Part shown: one piece after another, positions 48,888 to 58,467 of the stretch
How positions within the stretch are numbered: position 1 is the stretch's first letter
How the letters are laid out: each line of letters begins with the position of its first letter
Assembly (NCBI GenBank): GCA_964514655.1
Contig: CAZEQY010000001.1
Coordinates: 186,001 to 250,000, forward strand
Source of the DNA: SZAS-7 sp964514655
GTDB taxonomy: Bacteria > Chlamydiota > Chlamydiia > Chlamydiales > FEN-1388
Reading direction: 5' to 3'
DNA: 64,000 nucleotides
Program-made: the position numbers and the translations under genes
The notes under the pieces: model-generated
Databases searched by the model: none
What the model was told of the DNA's origin: nothing
What the model saw: only the letters and a program-made list of their open reading frames with translations

Positions 48888-49836
48888 CTTGTCTTATCTC
48901 GGCAATAGACTGAGCGTGGCTTATCGTCTCGCGAAAGTTTCTAGTTCCTGCTGATTTTTTGATATACCAACACCCGACTCTACGCATATCCACAATGGCT
49001 TTTCGCTCACTTGCATAACTTGTGATATAGTCTAGATGCTCTAATAGAGCATTTTTATACTCTGAAGCGGTATGTGGAACTAGAGGCTTTCCAGCATCAA
49101 GAGCCATAATTTCTTGACAAATCCATGGTTGGCCGAGCATGCCGCGAGATACAAGTACAGCATCGCAGCCGGTTTGATCAAACATATCGATAGCGGCTTG
49201 TGGAGTAAATAAGTCGCCATTTCCGATGATTTTAATGGTTGTAGCGGCTTCTTTTGCTTCTTTAATCCATTTCCAGTTCGCAGGACCATGATAGGCCTGC
49301 TCGCGCGTTCTTGCATGAATACAAAGAGCTGTTGCCCCTGCAGCTTCAGCAATCCGCACAATTTCGCGAAAAACAAGTGAATTCTCACACCATCCTGCTC
49401 GAATTTTCACTGTTACGGGTATTTTCACAGCAGCAACCATGTTGGCGACGATATCGCCAATAAGAAGGGGATTTTTTAATAGCCCGGAGCCACTTCCATC
49501 CTTAGTCACCTTGTCAACGGGGCAGCCGCAATTTAGATCGACAACGTCAAATCCCAAATCTTCGATAATCCTTGCTGACTGGCCGGCAATTTCGGGTTTG
49601 CTGCCACAAATTTGACCACCAATAGGATGCATATCGCCACTATAGTCAAGAATATGGAATGTACCAGGGTCATAGCGCACTAGGGCATCCATCTTTACCA
49701 TTTCAGTGTACATAAGGCCAGGAAAGAAGCGCGCGCTCATCTTACGGAAAGGAAAGTCGGAGCAGCCTGCTAGCGGCGCATAAAAAATATTACTTGGCAA
49801 CTCACGTTTGCCTAGCTGTATAGGACGAATTCTCAT
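48856..49836 (-). CDS. dusB: tRNA-dihydrouridine synthase
   Basis: 326 aa FMN-dependent TIM barrel that reduces uridines in the tRNA D-loop. 'APLAGCSDFPFRKM' N-terminal motif, catalytic Cys in 'VDLNCGCPVDKVTKDGSGSGLLKNP', 'IHARTREQAYHGPANW' and the FMN-phosphate loop 'GNGDLFTP...VSRGMLGQPWI' are present. dusB assignment (versus dusA/C) rests on the LNCGCPV form. It overlaps the yggT-like gene by ATGA, so they are co-translated. Confidence 0.92.
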   Translation of the reverse strand: MRIRPIQLGKRELPSNIFYAPLAGCSDFPFRKMSARFFPGLMYTEMVKMDALVRYDPGTFHILDYSGDMHPIGGQICGSKPEIAGQSARIIEDLGFDVVDLNCGCPVDKVTKDGSGSGLLKNPLLIGDIVANMVAAVKIPVTVKIRAGWCENSLVFREIVRIAEAAGATALCIHARTREQAYHGPANWKWIKEAKEAATTIKIIGNGDLFTPQAAIDMFDQTGCDAVLVSRGMLGQPWICQEIMALDAGKPLVPHTASEYKNALLEHLDYITSYASERKAIVDMRRVGCWYIKKSAGTRNFRETISHAQSIAEIRQAILDFAVEDD

Positions 49837-50087
49837 CTAAATAACAGCCCTTTTACAATAATTTCTATAAATTGAAGCGCAAAAAAGGCCACAATCGGCG
49901 ATAGATCAAACATCCCAAGCGGGGGAATAAAGCGCCTAAAAAGGTTAAGGTAAGGGTCAGTATAGAAGCGAATAAAGCGCAAAATTGGATGGTCCTGAAG
50001 ATCAGGAAACCACGAACTTAAAATGCGCACCATAAGCATAAGCATATAGCAAGTAAACAATCCATCCACAATTTGATAAGCAAGCAC
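49833..50087 (-). CDS. YggT-family membrane protein, 84 aa
   Basis: Two membrane segments (about 5-25 and 60-80) joined by 'SWFPDLQDHPILRFIRFYTDPYLNLFRRFIPP', the hallmark 'TDPyL...RrfiP' of the YggT family. Function is unknown in general, but the family is linked to osmotic stress and cell division. Start ATG at 50087; its stop overlaps dusB. Divergent from the GspL-like operon. Confidence 0.88.
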   Translation of the reverse strand: MLAYQIVDGLFTCYMLMLMVRILSSWFPDLQDHPILRFIRFYTDPYLNLFRRFIPPLGMFDLSPIVAFFALQFIEIIVKGLLFR

Positions 50088-50163
50088 GTTAAAACCTCAT
50101 TGAAAAAAACGATGCAACCAACCATAATAGACTAAATTACAAGGGTTTTCCACGGAAATTTAC

Positions 50164-51726
50164 ATGTCGTACACTTTTTCATTATTTCGTTTTCTCGTAC
50201 CGCAAGAACAGGCTGTAGGCATTTCACTCGATGGTGATGTCCTCTGTAAAGCCGTTTTGCAGACGTCGGGCAGCACTGTTTTAATTAAAGAATTAACAAC
50301 AGAAAGCCTAGCTGCCGTATCTAAAAATGCAGTCTTCTCTAGCTGCATTCCCTCTACAAAAACCATTGCAAGAACTATTGAAATAGGCCTTACAAAAGAA
50401 AAAGACATAGCCGCTACATTCAATTTTGAAGCAGAAACCCACCTCCCATACCCACTTGACGAATGTGTTGCAGGTTATGTAACAATAGGCCAAAAGAGCG
50501 ACTCCACCAACTTACAGCTATTTTCCGTCCTAAAATCGACTCTACAAGAACATTTGGACACCTTAAAAGAACATTCAATAGACCCTGAAGTGCTTTGCCC
50601 AAAACCCCTTGCCCTCTGCCACTTTGTAAAACAGTTTTACAATGATGAAGAGCTGCATATCGCAATCGATGTAGGCTACTCAGAAACAACATGCGTTCTA
50701 AGCGTAAAGGGCTTGCCCCTTATGGCTCGCTCACACCCTGTGGGCCTACGAGCATTAGACAAGGTGACCTACACGACACCCGAAGGCAATATCGGTATAA
50801 ACGAACAAGAACTTCCAACCCTTCACGAATACCTCCGGGAGATCTCTAGAATTTTGCTTGCCTTTCAAAACGGCTACGACACTCAGCACCTTCCAATACT
50901 TTTCACGGGCCCGATCGTTCGTAACGATATTCTATTGCAACTCTTCACAAATGCTCTAGAGCGTATGAGCGCCAAGAGTGCCGAAGTTCCACCCCAGTGC
51001 AAATACACGTCAGAAGAGCTTTTAGCATATGCAACAGCTATTGGCGCAGCGCTTGGAGCAACCCAATCAATCAACTTTAGAAAAGATGAGTTTGAGTACC
51101 AAGACAAGTGGCGCCGTTGGAAAAAGGAACTGGTACTCTACTTTTGCCTGATGATGCTACTTTCTGGCAGCTTTTACCTATACGGCAAAGCTAAACTTTT
51201 ACAGCAGCAAACAACGCTTATAGAGCAGTACACAACACTTCTTCACCTTATGGAAAAGCCAGCTGCTCATGAAAACATCATTGCCATGGGACCTGCTGAG
51301 CTTGATGACAGTCTCTATGAGCTTGAAAAAGAGCTTAAAGACACAAAAGAAGAAATAGCCCTACACCCAGATGTAGCGCGAGTTAGCGACCTTTTGGCAT
51401 GGCTATCAACACACCCAAATATCATTATCGGCGGCGAAGATCCTAAAGCTATCGGATTAGAGTCTCTCACATACAACATGGTAAAAAGGCCGGAAAAAGG
51501 CAAACTCAAAGAGCACTACCAAATACGCGTGGAGCTTGAATTTAGCGCCCCATCTCCTACAATGGCACGTGAGCTACATGATGCGCTCTTAGCACCAAAT
51601 GCCTTTATCGATCCCAAAAATGAGCTCAAATGGACCGTTCAGCGCGGCCGCTTTAAAGCATCGTTCTTTTTGAAGGACCGCACGCGCTACCCACAAAACT
51701 TTCAACTAAACACGTCTGGAGGCTAA
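50164..51726 (+). CDS. PilM/GspL-like membrane protein, 520 aa
   Basis: Residues 1-310 have the PilM/GspL actin-like fold signs: 'AVGISLDGD', 'TFNFEAETHLPYPLDECV', 'IAIDVGYSETTCVL', 'LPILFTGP'. One transmembrane helix follows at about 323-341, then a coiled coil and a ~150-aa periplasmic alpha/beta domain. This is the architecture of GspL of type II secretion, a platform protein tying the cytoplasmic ATPase to the pseudopilus. The following gene has GspM/PilO-like layout. The chlamydial equivalent precedes recA (CT646-like, from memory). Confidence 0.72.
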   Translation: MSYTFSLFRFLVPQEQAVGISLDGDVLCKAVLQTSGSTVLIKELTTESLAAVSKNAVFSSCIPSTKTIARTIEIGLTKEKDIAATFNFEAETHLPYPLDECVAGYVTIGQKSDSTNLQLFSVLKSTLQEHLDTLKEHSIDPEVLCPKPLALCHFVKQFYNDEELHIAIDVGYSETTCVLSVKGLPLMARSHPVGLRALDKVTYTTPEGNIGINEQELPTLHEYLREISRILLAFQNGYDTQHLPILFTGPIVRNDILLQLFTNALERMSAKSAEVPPQCKYTSEELLAYATAIGAALGATQSINFRKDEFEYQDKWRRWKKELVLYFCLMMLLSGSFYLYGKAKLLQQQTTLIEQYTTLLHLMEKPAAHENIIAMGPAELDDSLYELEKELKDTKEEIALHPDVARVSDLLAWLSTHPNIIIGGEDPKAIGLESLTYNMVKRPEKGKLKEHYQIRVELEFSAPSPTMARELHDALLAPNAFIDPKNELKWTVQRGRFKASFFLKDRTRYPQNFQLNTSGG

Positions 51727-51727
51727 T

Positions 51728-52351
51728 ATGAAAGGAATTACCCAAGCTCGCCTTATCATCTACTGCCTTATCCTTGGTTTTCTCCCGCTTGTTTTTGTCG
51801 GAATGAACTACATGAATAATGCCGCGCAGCAAGACAGGCTCTCATTTGCCCTTTCAAGTGCGATCACAGACGCTACAACAAAAAACGCAAAAGAGTTTGT
51901 TAATAAGCAGGTTCGTGAACAATTTCGCGACAGTAACCACTACTACATCGACAAAGAAATTGAGACTATCTCCCCACTTAAAGAGGAAGTAAAGGCCTTG
52001 CAAAAGGTCCTCTCACTTGGCTTTCACGCAAATGAAGATCTATTTAGAAGGCGCCTACAGTTTCACACAAGTGGTCAAAATGCCATTAACTTTGTCGAAG
52101 GCTCAGTAAAAAACTACTCAGACTTTCAAGAAACGATAGAAAGCCTTGCCCACCCCGTGGAAACAGATCTTGATGATATCAAGGCCATTCTATCGCGCAT
52201 CGAAGGCGTACAGTTTGACAATGAGACGGAACTAGCACCAAATAGGCCCCACCTTATCATTACAGACTGGAAGATGGAAAAGAAAAAAGGCCCCACCCAA
52301 GACATCTTTGTTGTAGACATCAAGTTAATTAAACGAGAGTATCTAAAATGA
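51728..52351 (+). CDS. GspM/PilO-like membrane protein, 207 aa
   Basis: A short cytoplasmic start, one membrane helix (about 9-28), then a long coiled-coil (30-130) and a C-terminal beta-type ending. That is the layout of GspM/PilO, partner of GspL/PilN. No conserved residue pattern certifies it. The start lies 1 base after the stop of the GspL-like gene and the stop overlaps the lipoprotein gene by 4 bases, so all three are one operon. Confidence 0.55.
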   Translation: MKGITQARLIIYCLILGFLPLVFVGMNYMNNAAQQDRLSFALSSAITDATTKNAKEFVNKQVREQFRDSNHYYIDKEIETISPLKEEVKALQKVLSLGFHANEDLFRRRLQFHTSGQNAINFVEGSVKNYSDFQETIESLAHPVETDLDDIKAILSRIEGVQFDNETELAPNRPHLIITDWKMEKKKGPTQDIFVVDIKLIKREYLK

Positions 52352-53670
52352 GCTATAAATGGATTTTGCTTGCGCTTGTAGCACTCACTGCATGCCAAAA
52401 CAAGGCTATTATACATTCTGAAGATCCTGCCCTTGCCAAAATCCAAGAACGCACCTCGTCACAAAAACTTGCCAGCATCAACATCATGGACCGAAACGGC
52501 CTTTCAGAGACGATTAGCGCAAAAGAACGGGTTAAAAGCTACGAAAACGTCAACTTTCTTGGCACACAAGCCTACCAAAAGGTACTACGCGTTTTTGCTA
52601 AGGACAAAAATGGTGATGCGCTTTCAATTATAACAAGTTACTACCCCACAGGACAAGTGAGGCAGTTTCTTGAGTGTAAGAACGCAAGAGCATACGGACT
52701 TTATATTGAATGGCATCCTAATGGCCAAAAGAAGCTTCAGGCAAATATCTTAGGTGGTGCTGCAGATCTTGATGAAAAGTCGCAAACAACATGGGTATTT
52801 GAAGGTAGTAGCTACTGCTGGAATGATGAAGGCAAGCTAAAGGCCCTTATTCCATACTCTCACGGCATCTTAGAAGGCCTTTCTTGCTACTACTACCCAT
52901 CAGGCGCTATTTCAGAAGAGGTGCCCTACAAAAATGGCGAGATTGAAGGTGAATCAAAATCATACGATGAAAATGGCTCTATAATTGGCTCTACAGTCTA
53001 TGTAAAAGGCTTAAAGTCCGGAAAATCTGTAAGTTATTGGCCAAATGGCGCGCTGCAGTACGATGAAATGTGGCATGAAGACCTATTGCAAGAGGGAAAG
53101 TACTTTACCAAAGATGCTACATTAGTCTGCCAGATTGTAGATGGCATGGGAAAGCGCTGCATATTTGGAGATGAAGCCCCTTCAGAAACCCATGAATATG
53201 TTCAAGGAGTAGCTGAGGGCGAGGTTGTGCTCTTTGATCAAAATGGAACCGTTACGCGTCGACTTTTTGTAAAAGATGGAGATAAACACGGCCTTGAAAC
53301 CTACTACTGGCCTTCAAATCCTACTCAAGCAAAACTTGCTATTCAGTGGGATAAAGGACAAATTCACGGCACAGTAAAAAGCTGGTACAAAGATGGCACC
53401 CCCGAGAATTCTCGCGAAATGAGCCACAACCAAAAACAGGGCCACCTTACTGCTTGGTATAAAGATGGCAAGGTTATGCTTATCGAAGAGTACGAAAAAG
53501 ACCGCCTTGTTCGCGGAGACTACCTCCAAAGAGGCGACTCTAAGCCTGTCTCACAAGTTGCTAATGGAAAAGGCGTTGCCACCTTTTATGACCCGGATGG
53601 CTCGTTTCGCACGCGCGTAACCTACCACGACGGCAAACCCGTTCTTGACGATTTACTAGCAGAAAGATAA
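52348..53670 (+). CDS. MORN/YwqK-type repeat lipoprotein, 440 aa
   Basis: A lipoprotein signal (LTAC, Cys16) followed by repeated 'YYPTGQVRQ', 'EWHPNGQKK', 'YYPSGAISE', 'YDENGSIIG', 'YWPNGALQYDE', 'WYKDGTPENS', 'WYKDGKVML' units, the WxxxG-type repeats of YwqK/MORN-like proteins. Such repeats form beta-hairpins often used for surface binding. It forms the third gene of the GspL/GspM-like operon that runs into recA (gap 52 bases). An outer-envelope protein; binding partner unknown. Confidence 0.82.
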   Translation: MSYKWILLALVALTACQNKAIIHSEDPALAKIQERTSSQKLASINIMDRNGLSETISAKERVKSYENVNFLGTQAYQKVLRVFAKDKNGDALSIITSYYPTGQVRQFLECKNARAYGLYIEWHPNGQKKLQANILGGAADLDEKSQTTWVFEGSSYCWNDEGKLKALIPYSHGILEGLSCYYYPSGAISEEVPYKNGEIEGESKSYDENGSIIGSTVYVKGLKSGKSVSYWPNGALQYDEMWHEDLLQEGKYFTKDATLVCQIVDGMGKRCIFGDEAPSETHEYVQGVAEGEVVLFDQNGTVTRRLFVKDGDKHGLETYYWPSNPTQAKLAIQWDKGQIHGTVKSWYKDGTPENSREMSHNQKQGHLTAWYKDGKVMLIEEYEKDRLVRGDYLQRGDSKPVSQVANGKGVATFYDPDGSFRTRVTYHDGKPVLDDLLAER

Positions 53671-53722
53671 TCAGCTCTTGTGTAGAATGTCGTACTAACA
53701 TGCATTCTTAAGGAGCAGCACT

Positions 53723-54793
53723 ATGTCTCAAAATCAAAATAATAGCGAACGCAAAAAGGCGCTAGAACTTGCCCTTGGCAACATAAAAAAACAGTTTGGC
53801 GATGGCGCCATTATGACGCTTGGCAAGCACTCAGAAAATAAAGAAATTAGCTCAATTAAAACTGGCGCGTTATCACTTGATATGGCGCTAGGCATTGGCG
53901 GTGTTCCTCGAGGAAGAGTCGTCGAAATTTATGGGCCAGAATCTAGCGGTAAGTCAACTCTTGCCCTACACATCGTTGCAAATGCGCAAAAAGCAGGCGG
54001 CGTAGCGGCTTACATCGATGCTGAGCATGCTTTAGACCCTAACTATGCAAGAAAGCTAGGCGTGAATATCGATGATCTACTTATATCGCAGCCAGACTGC
54101 GGCGAAGAGGCTCTGAACATCGCTGAAACTCTTGCCCGCTCAAATGCCATTGACATTATCGTGATCGACTCTGTTGCAGCGCTTGTGCCAAAGGCAGAAC
54201 TTGAAGGCGAAATCGGCGATCAGTTTATGGGGCTTCAGGCAAGAATGATGTCTCAGGCGCTACGTAAGCTTACAGCATCACTTGGCAAAAGCAACACTTG
54301 CGCTATCTTTATTAACCAGATTCGTGACAAGATCGGCGTTGTCTATGGCAACCCTGAAACAACAACAGGTGGCCGAGCACTTAAGTTCTACGCCTCTGTG
54401 CGTATCGACCTTCGCCGCGTAACAGGCATCAAGGGTGCAGATAACGCTGAAGTTGGAAACCGCGTACGCGCTAAAGTTGTGAAAAACAAGATGGCTCCGC
54501 CATTCCAACAAGCTGAGTTTGATATCCTCTTTGATGAGGGCATCTCACGCGCAGGCTCCGTTCTTGATATAGCCTCAGACCTTGGTGTAATCGAGAAAAA
54601 AGGCGCCTGGTTTAGCTATAAAGGGCAACGCCTTGGCCAAGGCCGCGACACCGTCCGCGATGATCTTCGCAAGAACACAAAGCTGCTTGAAGAGGTAGAA
54701 GCTATAGTACTTGCAAGCAACAAAGAAAAACTCGCTCAAAGACTTGCTGAAGCCGGCTCAATGGTTCAAGAGCCAGAGACTATTGAAGCGTAA
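53723..54793 (+). CDS. recA: Recombinase RecA
   Basis: 356 aa, DNA strand-exchange protein for recombination repair. Walker A 'GPESSGKST' near residue 70, 'LLISQPDCGEEALNIAE', 'VIDSVAALVPKAEL', L2 'NPETTTGGRALKFYASVR', 'FDEGISRAGSVLDIA'. AAGGAG precedes the ATG. The stop TAA shares its last A with the ATG of the downstream phosphatase. I see no SOS box upstream. Confidence 0.98.
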   Translation: MSQNQNNSERKKALELALGNIKKQFGDGAIMTLGKHSENKEISSIKTGALSLDMALGIGGVPRGRVVEIYGPESSGKSTLALHIVANAQKAGGVAAYIDAEHALDPNYARKLGVNIDDLLISQPDCGEEALNIAETLARSNAIDIIVIDSVAALVPKAELEGEIGDQFMGLQARMMSQALRKLTASLGKSNTCAIFINQIRDKIGVVYGNPETTTGGRALKFYASVRIDLRRVTGIKGADNAEVGNRVRAKVVKNKMAPPFQQAEFDILFDEGISRAGSVLDIASDLGVIEKKGAWFSYKGQRLGQGRDTVRDDLRKNTKLLEEVEAIVLASNKEKLAQRLAEAGSMVQEPETIEA

Positions 54794-55845
54794 TGAATAA
54801 AGCCTTTATACAGGCAAGTCTCGCTATACTCTTGTTGGTGGTTTGGTATGCTAAATCACCAACAAGAGCTTGGGAAGTGGCAACTCGCGCCCGCCCCAAG
54901 TCCCGCCAGGCAGATATTCCCTATATCAGTAAAACATCATGGTATAAGCGTCCTCCAAGGCGACTTAAGCGCTATAAATCTACATGCGAAGAGATTGCAC
55001 AGAGTGCAACAAGCCTCAAAAAACTACGCTCTGGCTATAATGCACTGAAACGCTCTAGTAAACATATAGGTAGATCAGCAGATGTCGCATACCTAGCTGA
55101 AAACATCTCTAAAAATAGAAATTCAAATAGATTTATCTTTGATATCACAAGAAGCTGCCAGGACATTCCGCCATTTTACGTAAATGCAAATGATGTAGAA
55201 ACAGCTCTACAATCTTATATGGTAACACAAGGGCCTCTTGATACGACAGTAACTGACTTTTGGAAGGCAGTACTGCACAAAAAATCTCCTGTAATCGTCA
55301 CGTTAGTCATGGCAATAGAAGATGCAAATCATAAATGTGCAAGCTACTGGACAACCTCGGACATTGAAATTGATGGCTGGATAGTTACGCTACAAGATGA
55401 AAAGCTGATTGCAGAAAGCAAGCTTATTCCTACCCATAGAATAATAGAGCGTACATTTACCGCCCAAAATGACCTTGAAACCCGCACGATAAAACAAGTT
55501 CACTATGAAAACTGGCCGGATGGAAAAATCCCTGAACTTGAACTTTTTATCAAGCTACTAGATCATGTAGATAGCCTCACAAACGACCCACGAGCTCCCA
55601 TTACCGTACACTGCAGCGCAGGCATTGGACGCTCAGGAACATTCGTTGCAGCCCACAGCCTAAGAAAAGAAATACGTGCAAGTAACACGATGCGCAATAA
55701 ACTCGAAATCAATATCCCAAAAGCCATATACCTTCTCAGGCTTCAGCGTATGGGCCTTGTAGGATCCCCAAGGCAATACCAAACAGTCTATCAAACAATC
55801 GCGCGAGAATACCAGCCGCGTAGATCTCCTTGCTTTATTTTTTAA
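54793..55845 (+). CDS. Classical (eukaryotic-type) protein tyrosine phosphatase, 350 aa
   Basis: An N-terminal hydrophobic segment (7-20) acts as a signal or anchor, then a basic linker and a PTP domain (about 85-345). Motifs: signature VHCSAGIGRSGTF with Cys274 and Arg280, general acid D243 in NWPDGKIP, 'MVTQGPLDTTVTDFW', 'KCASYW', and the Q-loop 'GSPRQYQTVYQTI'. The pTyr loop reads KNRN instead of KNRY, so the Tyr that stacks on phosphotyrosine is lost, hinting at changed specificity. It starts on the last base of recA. Likely exported and host-directed, like YopH in general idea; not proven. Confidence 0.9.
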   Translation: MNKAFIQASLAILLLVVWYAKSPTRAWEVATRARPKSRQADIPYISKTSWYKRPPRRLKRYKSTCEEIAQSATSLKKLRSGYNALKRSSKHIGRSADVAYLAENISKNRNSNRFIFDITRSCQDIPPFYVNANDVETALQSYMVTQGPLDTTVTDFWKAVLHKKSPVIVTLVMAIEDANHKCASYWTTSDIEIDGWIVTLQDEKLIAESKLIPTHRIIERTFTAQNDLETRTIKQVHYENWPDGKIPELELFIKLLDHVDSLTNDPRAPITVHCSAGIGRSGTFVAAHSLRKEIRASNTMRNKLEINIPKAIYLLRLQRMGLVGSPRQYQTVYQTIAREYQPRRSPCFIF

Positions 55846-57604
55846 GTGCCTCAAGGAACTGCTGGCCATATTTTAGCCACTTGATAGGGCCAACCCCGTT
55901 TATTTTAGAAAATTCAAGTTCAGTCTGAGGTAGGTAGGCGGCCATTTCTTGGAGGGCACGGTCGCTGAAAACCACGTATGGAGGCACTCGTTCATTTCGG
56001 GCTATTTCAAGTCGCAATTTGCGTAGTGACTCAAAAATTGACGCGTCAAAGGCAACGCTTTTTGCCTGCCTTTCTTCTTTTGGTGGCTTAAAGAGCTTTT
56101 TCTTAAAGAGAATGGGCTCATGCCCTTTTACTGCAGCTTGAGACCTTGCGGTCCATTTAACAACGGGATATTCACCCTCTGTCAGCATAAGGTAGCCAAG
56201 GTGCATAAGCGCTTCAATATAGTAGCGCACCTCTTGCTCAGACATCTCTTTTAAGAGCCCATAGGTAGATAGCTTGTCGTAGCCTCTTTGTAAAACTGGC
56301 TGGCCCTTAGAGCCTCTTAAGACATCTGTCAGCATGCGCATGCCTACGTTTTGATTTAGGCGAAACACACAGGATAGAATTTTTTGGGCAATTACTGTGC
56401 CGTCAATTTGATCAAAGCTAGAGCTGCAATTATCGCAAGCAGCGCAAGGCATCTTAGAAAAAGTCTCTCCAAAATAGTGTAGAAGGTCATAACGACGACA
56501 TGCAAAGGATGTACAGAATTTATACATGCAATCTGTTTTCCTTTTCATTTCTTGACGAACTACAAGGTCCTCAAGATCTTCTAAAAAGCTTTTGTAGATG
56601 ACAAAATCCTGCATGGAATAGAGCATCAGACACTCTGCAGGCAAGCCATCGCGGCCAGCTCTACCTATTTCTTGGTAGTACTGCTCGATGGTGCGAGGCA
56701 TATCCATATGCACAATAAATCGAATATCTGGCTTATGAATTCCCATTCCAAAGGCAACAGTTGCAACCATTAGTGTCGTTGCATCGTGCAAAAAGGCATT
56801 TTGAGCTTCTGCTCGCTCGCTCTCACTAAGCCCCGCATGATAGCGCCCAACCACATATCCTGCCTGCTGGAGGCTACTATAGGTCTGATCTACGCCCTTT
56901 CTTGTTGAACAGTAGATGATGCCGGATTGGTTTTGGTGCTCTTTTAAATAGGCTTTTAGCTGCTCTTCAGGCTTATGCTTAGGCTGTACGCGAATCATCA
57001 AGTTTGGCCTATCAAAGCTGCCTTTTATAAGTGTAGGCTGCTTCATCGCAAGCTGGGAAATAATGTCTTTTTGTACATCAAGTGTTGCAGTTGCTGTTAC
57101 GGCAATGATAGGACAAGCGGGAAATACCTCTTTCAGGAGTGCAAGCTTTCTATACTCCACTCTAAAAGAATGGCCCCACTGAGAAATGCAGTGCGCTTCA
57201 TCGATGACAAAAAATGAAACCGTGGTTGCCTTTAGATGCTCCATAAATACAGGGTCTACAAGCCTTTCTGGGGCTACATAGAGGAGCTTATAGTCCGAAA
57301 GGTTTTCTAGCACTTCGCGAATTTCATGCCCCGGCAAGCTACTATTAATAAAAGCTGCTGTTATCCCATTTTTAAATAAAGAGACAACCTGGTCCTGCAT
57401 AAGCGAAATAAGCGGCGAGACAACCACAGCAACGCCCTGCATAAGCATTGCAGGCAGCTGGTAGCAAAGTGATTTTCCGGCACCTGTTGGCAAAATGGCG
57501 CATACATCCTCTTTACGAAGTAGCGCTTCGATAATTTCTTTCTGAAATGGGCGGAAGGTGTTGTAGCCAAAGTGGCGCTTTAGCTCATCTTCCAATACCA
57601 TCAT
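55835..57604 (-). CDS. recQ: RecQ-type ATP-dependent DNA helicase
   Basis: 589 aa. 'FRPFQKEIIEALL' Q motif, Walker A 'LPTGAGKSLCYQLPA', DEAH box in 'FFVIDEAHCISQWGHSFRVEY', 'MVATVAFGMGIHKPDIRF' and 'QEIGRAGRDG' (motif VI). The zinc-binding Cys set is 'FACRRYDLLHYFG...CAACDNC', and an HRDC domain ends the protein. The usual GHDFR reads GHSFR. The MM start overlaps the ispA stop (ATGA). Converges with the phosphatase gene by 11 bases. Confidence 0.94.
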   Translation of the reverse strand: MMVLEDELKRHFGYNTFRPFQKEIIEALLRKEDVCAILPTGAGKSLCYQLPAMLMQGVAVVVSPLISLMQDQVVSLFKNGITAAFINSSLPGHEIREVLENLSDYKLLYVAPERLVDPVFMEHLKATTVSFFVIDEAHCISQWGHSFRVEYRKLALLKEVFPACPIIAVTATATLDVQKDIISQLAMKQPTLIKGSFDRPNLMIRVQPKHKPEEQLKAYLKEHQNQSGIIYCSTRKGVDQTYSSLQQAGYVVGRYHAGLSESERAEAQNAFLHDATTLMVATVAFGMGIHKPDIRFIVHMDMPRTIEQYYQEIGRAGRDGLPAECLMLYSMQDFVIYKSFLEDLEDLVVRQEMKRKTDCMYKFCTSFACRRYDLLHYFGETFSKMPCAACDNCSSSFDQIDGTVIAQKILSCVFRLNQNVGMRMLTDVLRGSKGQPVLQRGYDKLSTYGLLKEMSEQEVRYYIEALMHLGYLMLTEGEYPVVKWTARSQAAVKGHEPILFKKKLFKPPKEERQAKSVAFDASIFESLRKLRLEIARNERVPPYVVFSDRALQEMAAYLPQTELEFSKINGVGPIKWLKYGQQFLEALKK

Positions 57605-58467
57605 AGCATTGCCTTAAGACCACTTGAGAGGGCTAAAAGTGGAGTTTCCTGAAGGCCAAGGCGAATGAGCAGCTCATTAAAGCTTGCTATATTTTTTTGT
57701 ATAGCATCAACAGCTTCGAGTTTTCCAAAGCGATTGGCATAATTAACTTCGCGATTTGCCTCTTCATCCTTTTTTGCATCATCAAGGTCATCAAGAATCT
57801 GAAAAGCCATTCCAAAGTGATATGCAGCTTTATGAACATCGTTTAATAGCTCAACATTGCCGCCGCCAAATAGCCATCCAAGGGTCATGCACAGGTCAAA
57901 AAGTGCGCATGTCTTCATTTCATGAATCTTTAAAAGCTGCTCTTTATCTAGATTTGATGGATAAAGATCATAAAACTGGCCGCCTATGACTCCAGGATTT
58001 CCCATTGTAAGAGACGCCTGAATAATAGCAATTCTTGTAATTTCGGGGTTTAATACGTCGTTCTTTGCAATCTGCTCAAAACCCGATGCGATCAAGCCGT
58101 AGCTTGCAAGCAAGGCAATTGCCTCCCCATACACTTTATGAGTGGTTGGCCTGCCTCTTCTAAAATCGTCATTATCCATGCAGGGAAGGTCATCTGCGAT
58201 GAGCGATGATGTGTGAAAATACTCTACAGCTAATGCTGAAGGTGTAACGTTTATTCCTTTATTAAGGCCATCTGCCACCATGTATACTAAAGCCGGCCTA
58301 AAGCGCTTTCCACTACCCATGAGGGCATATTCCATAGCTTCTTTCACTTTGTTTTCTGGGCCAAATTGAGAAAAAGCATTTTGCATCTCTTTCTCAAAGC
58401 GCTCTTTATAGGGCTGTAATATGCGTTTTGATTGTTCGGAATAGACTTCTTTTGCACCTTGTTGCAT
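57601..58467 (-). CDS. ispA: Polyprenyl (farnesyl/geranylgeranyl) diphosphate synthase
   Basis: 288 aa, all-helical isoprenyl synthase that condenses isopentenyl diphosphate with allylic diphosphates. First Asp-rich motif 'DDLPCMDNDDFRRGRPTTH', second 'FQILDDLDDAKKD', 'GSGKRFRP' near residue 52 and 'GGQFYDL'. Product length cannot be read from the motif alone. It sits between the beta-helix gene (1-base overlap at 58467) and recQ (ATGA) in one operon. Confidence 0.92.
   Translation of the reverse strand: MQQGAKEVYSEQSKRILQPYKERFEKEMQNAFSQFGPENKVKEAMEYALMGSGKRFRPALVYMVADGLNKGINVTPSALAVEYFHTSSLIADDLPCMDNDDFRRGRPTTHKVYGEAIALLASYGLIASGFEQIAKNDVLNPEITRIAIIQASLTMGNPGVIGGQFYDLYPSNLDKEQLLKIHEMKTCALFDLCMTLGWLFGGGNVELLNDVHKAAYHFGMAFQILDDLDDAKKDEEANREVNYANRFGKLEAVDAIQKNIASFNELLIRLGLQETPLLALSSGLKAML

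Noticed and set aside
53670..53722. SOS/LexA box before recA
   Set aside because: No CTGN10CAG-like or Gram-positive GAACN4GTTC-like site was found in the 52-base gap.
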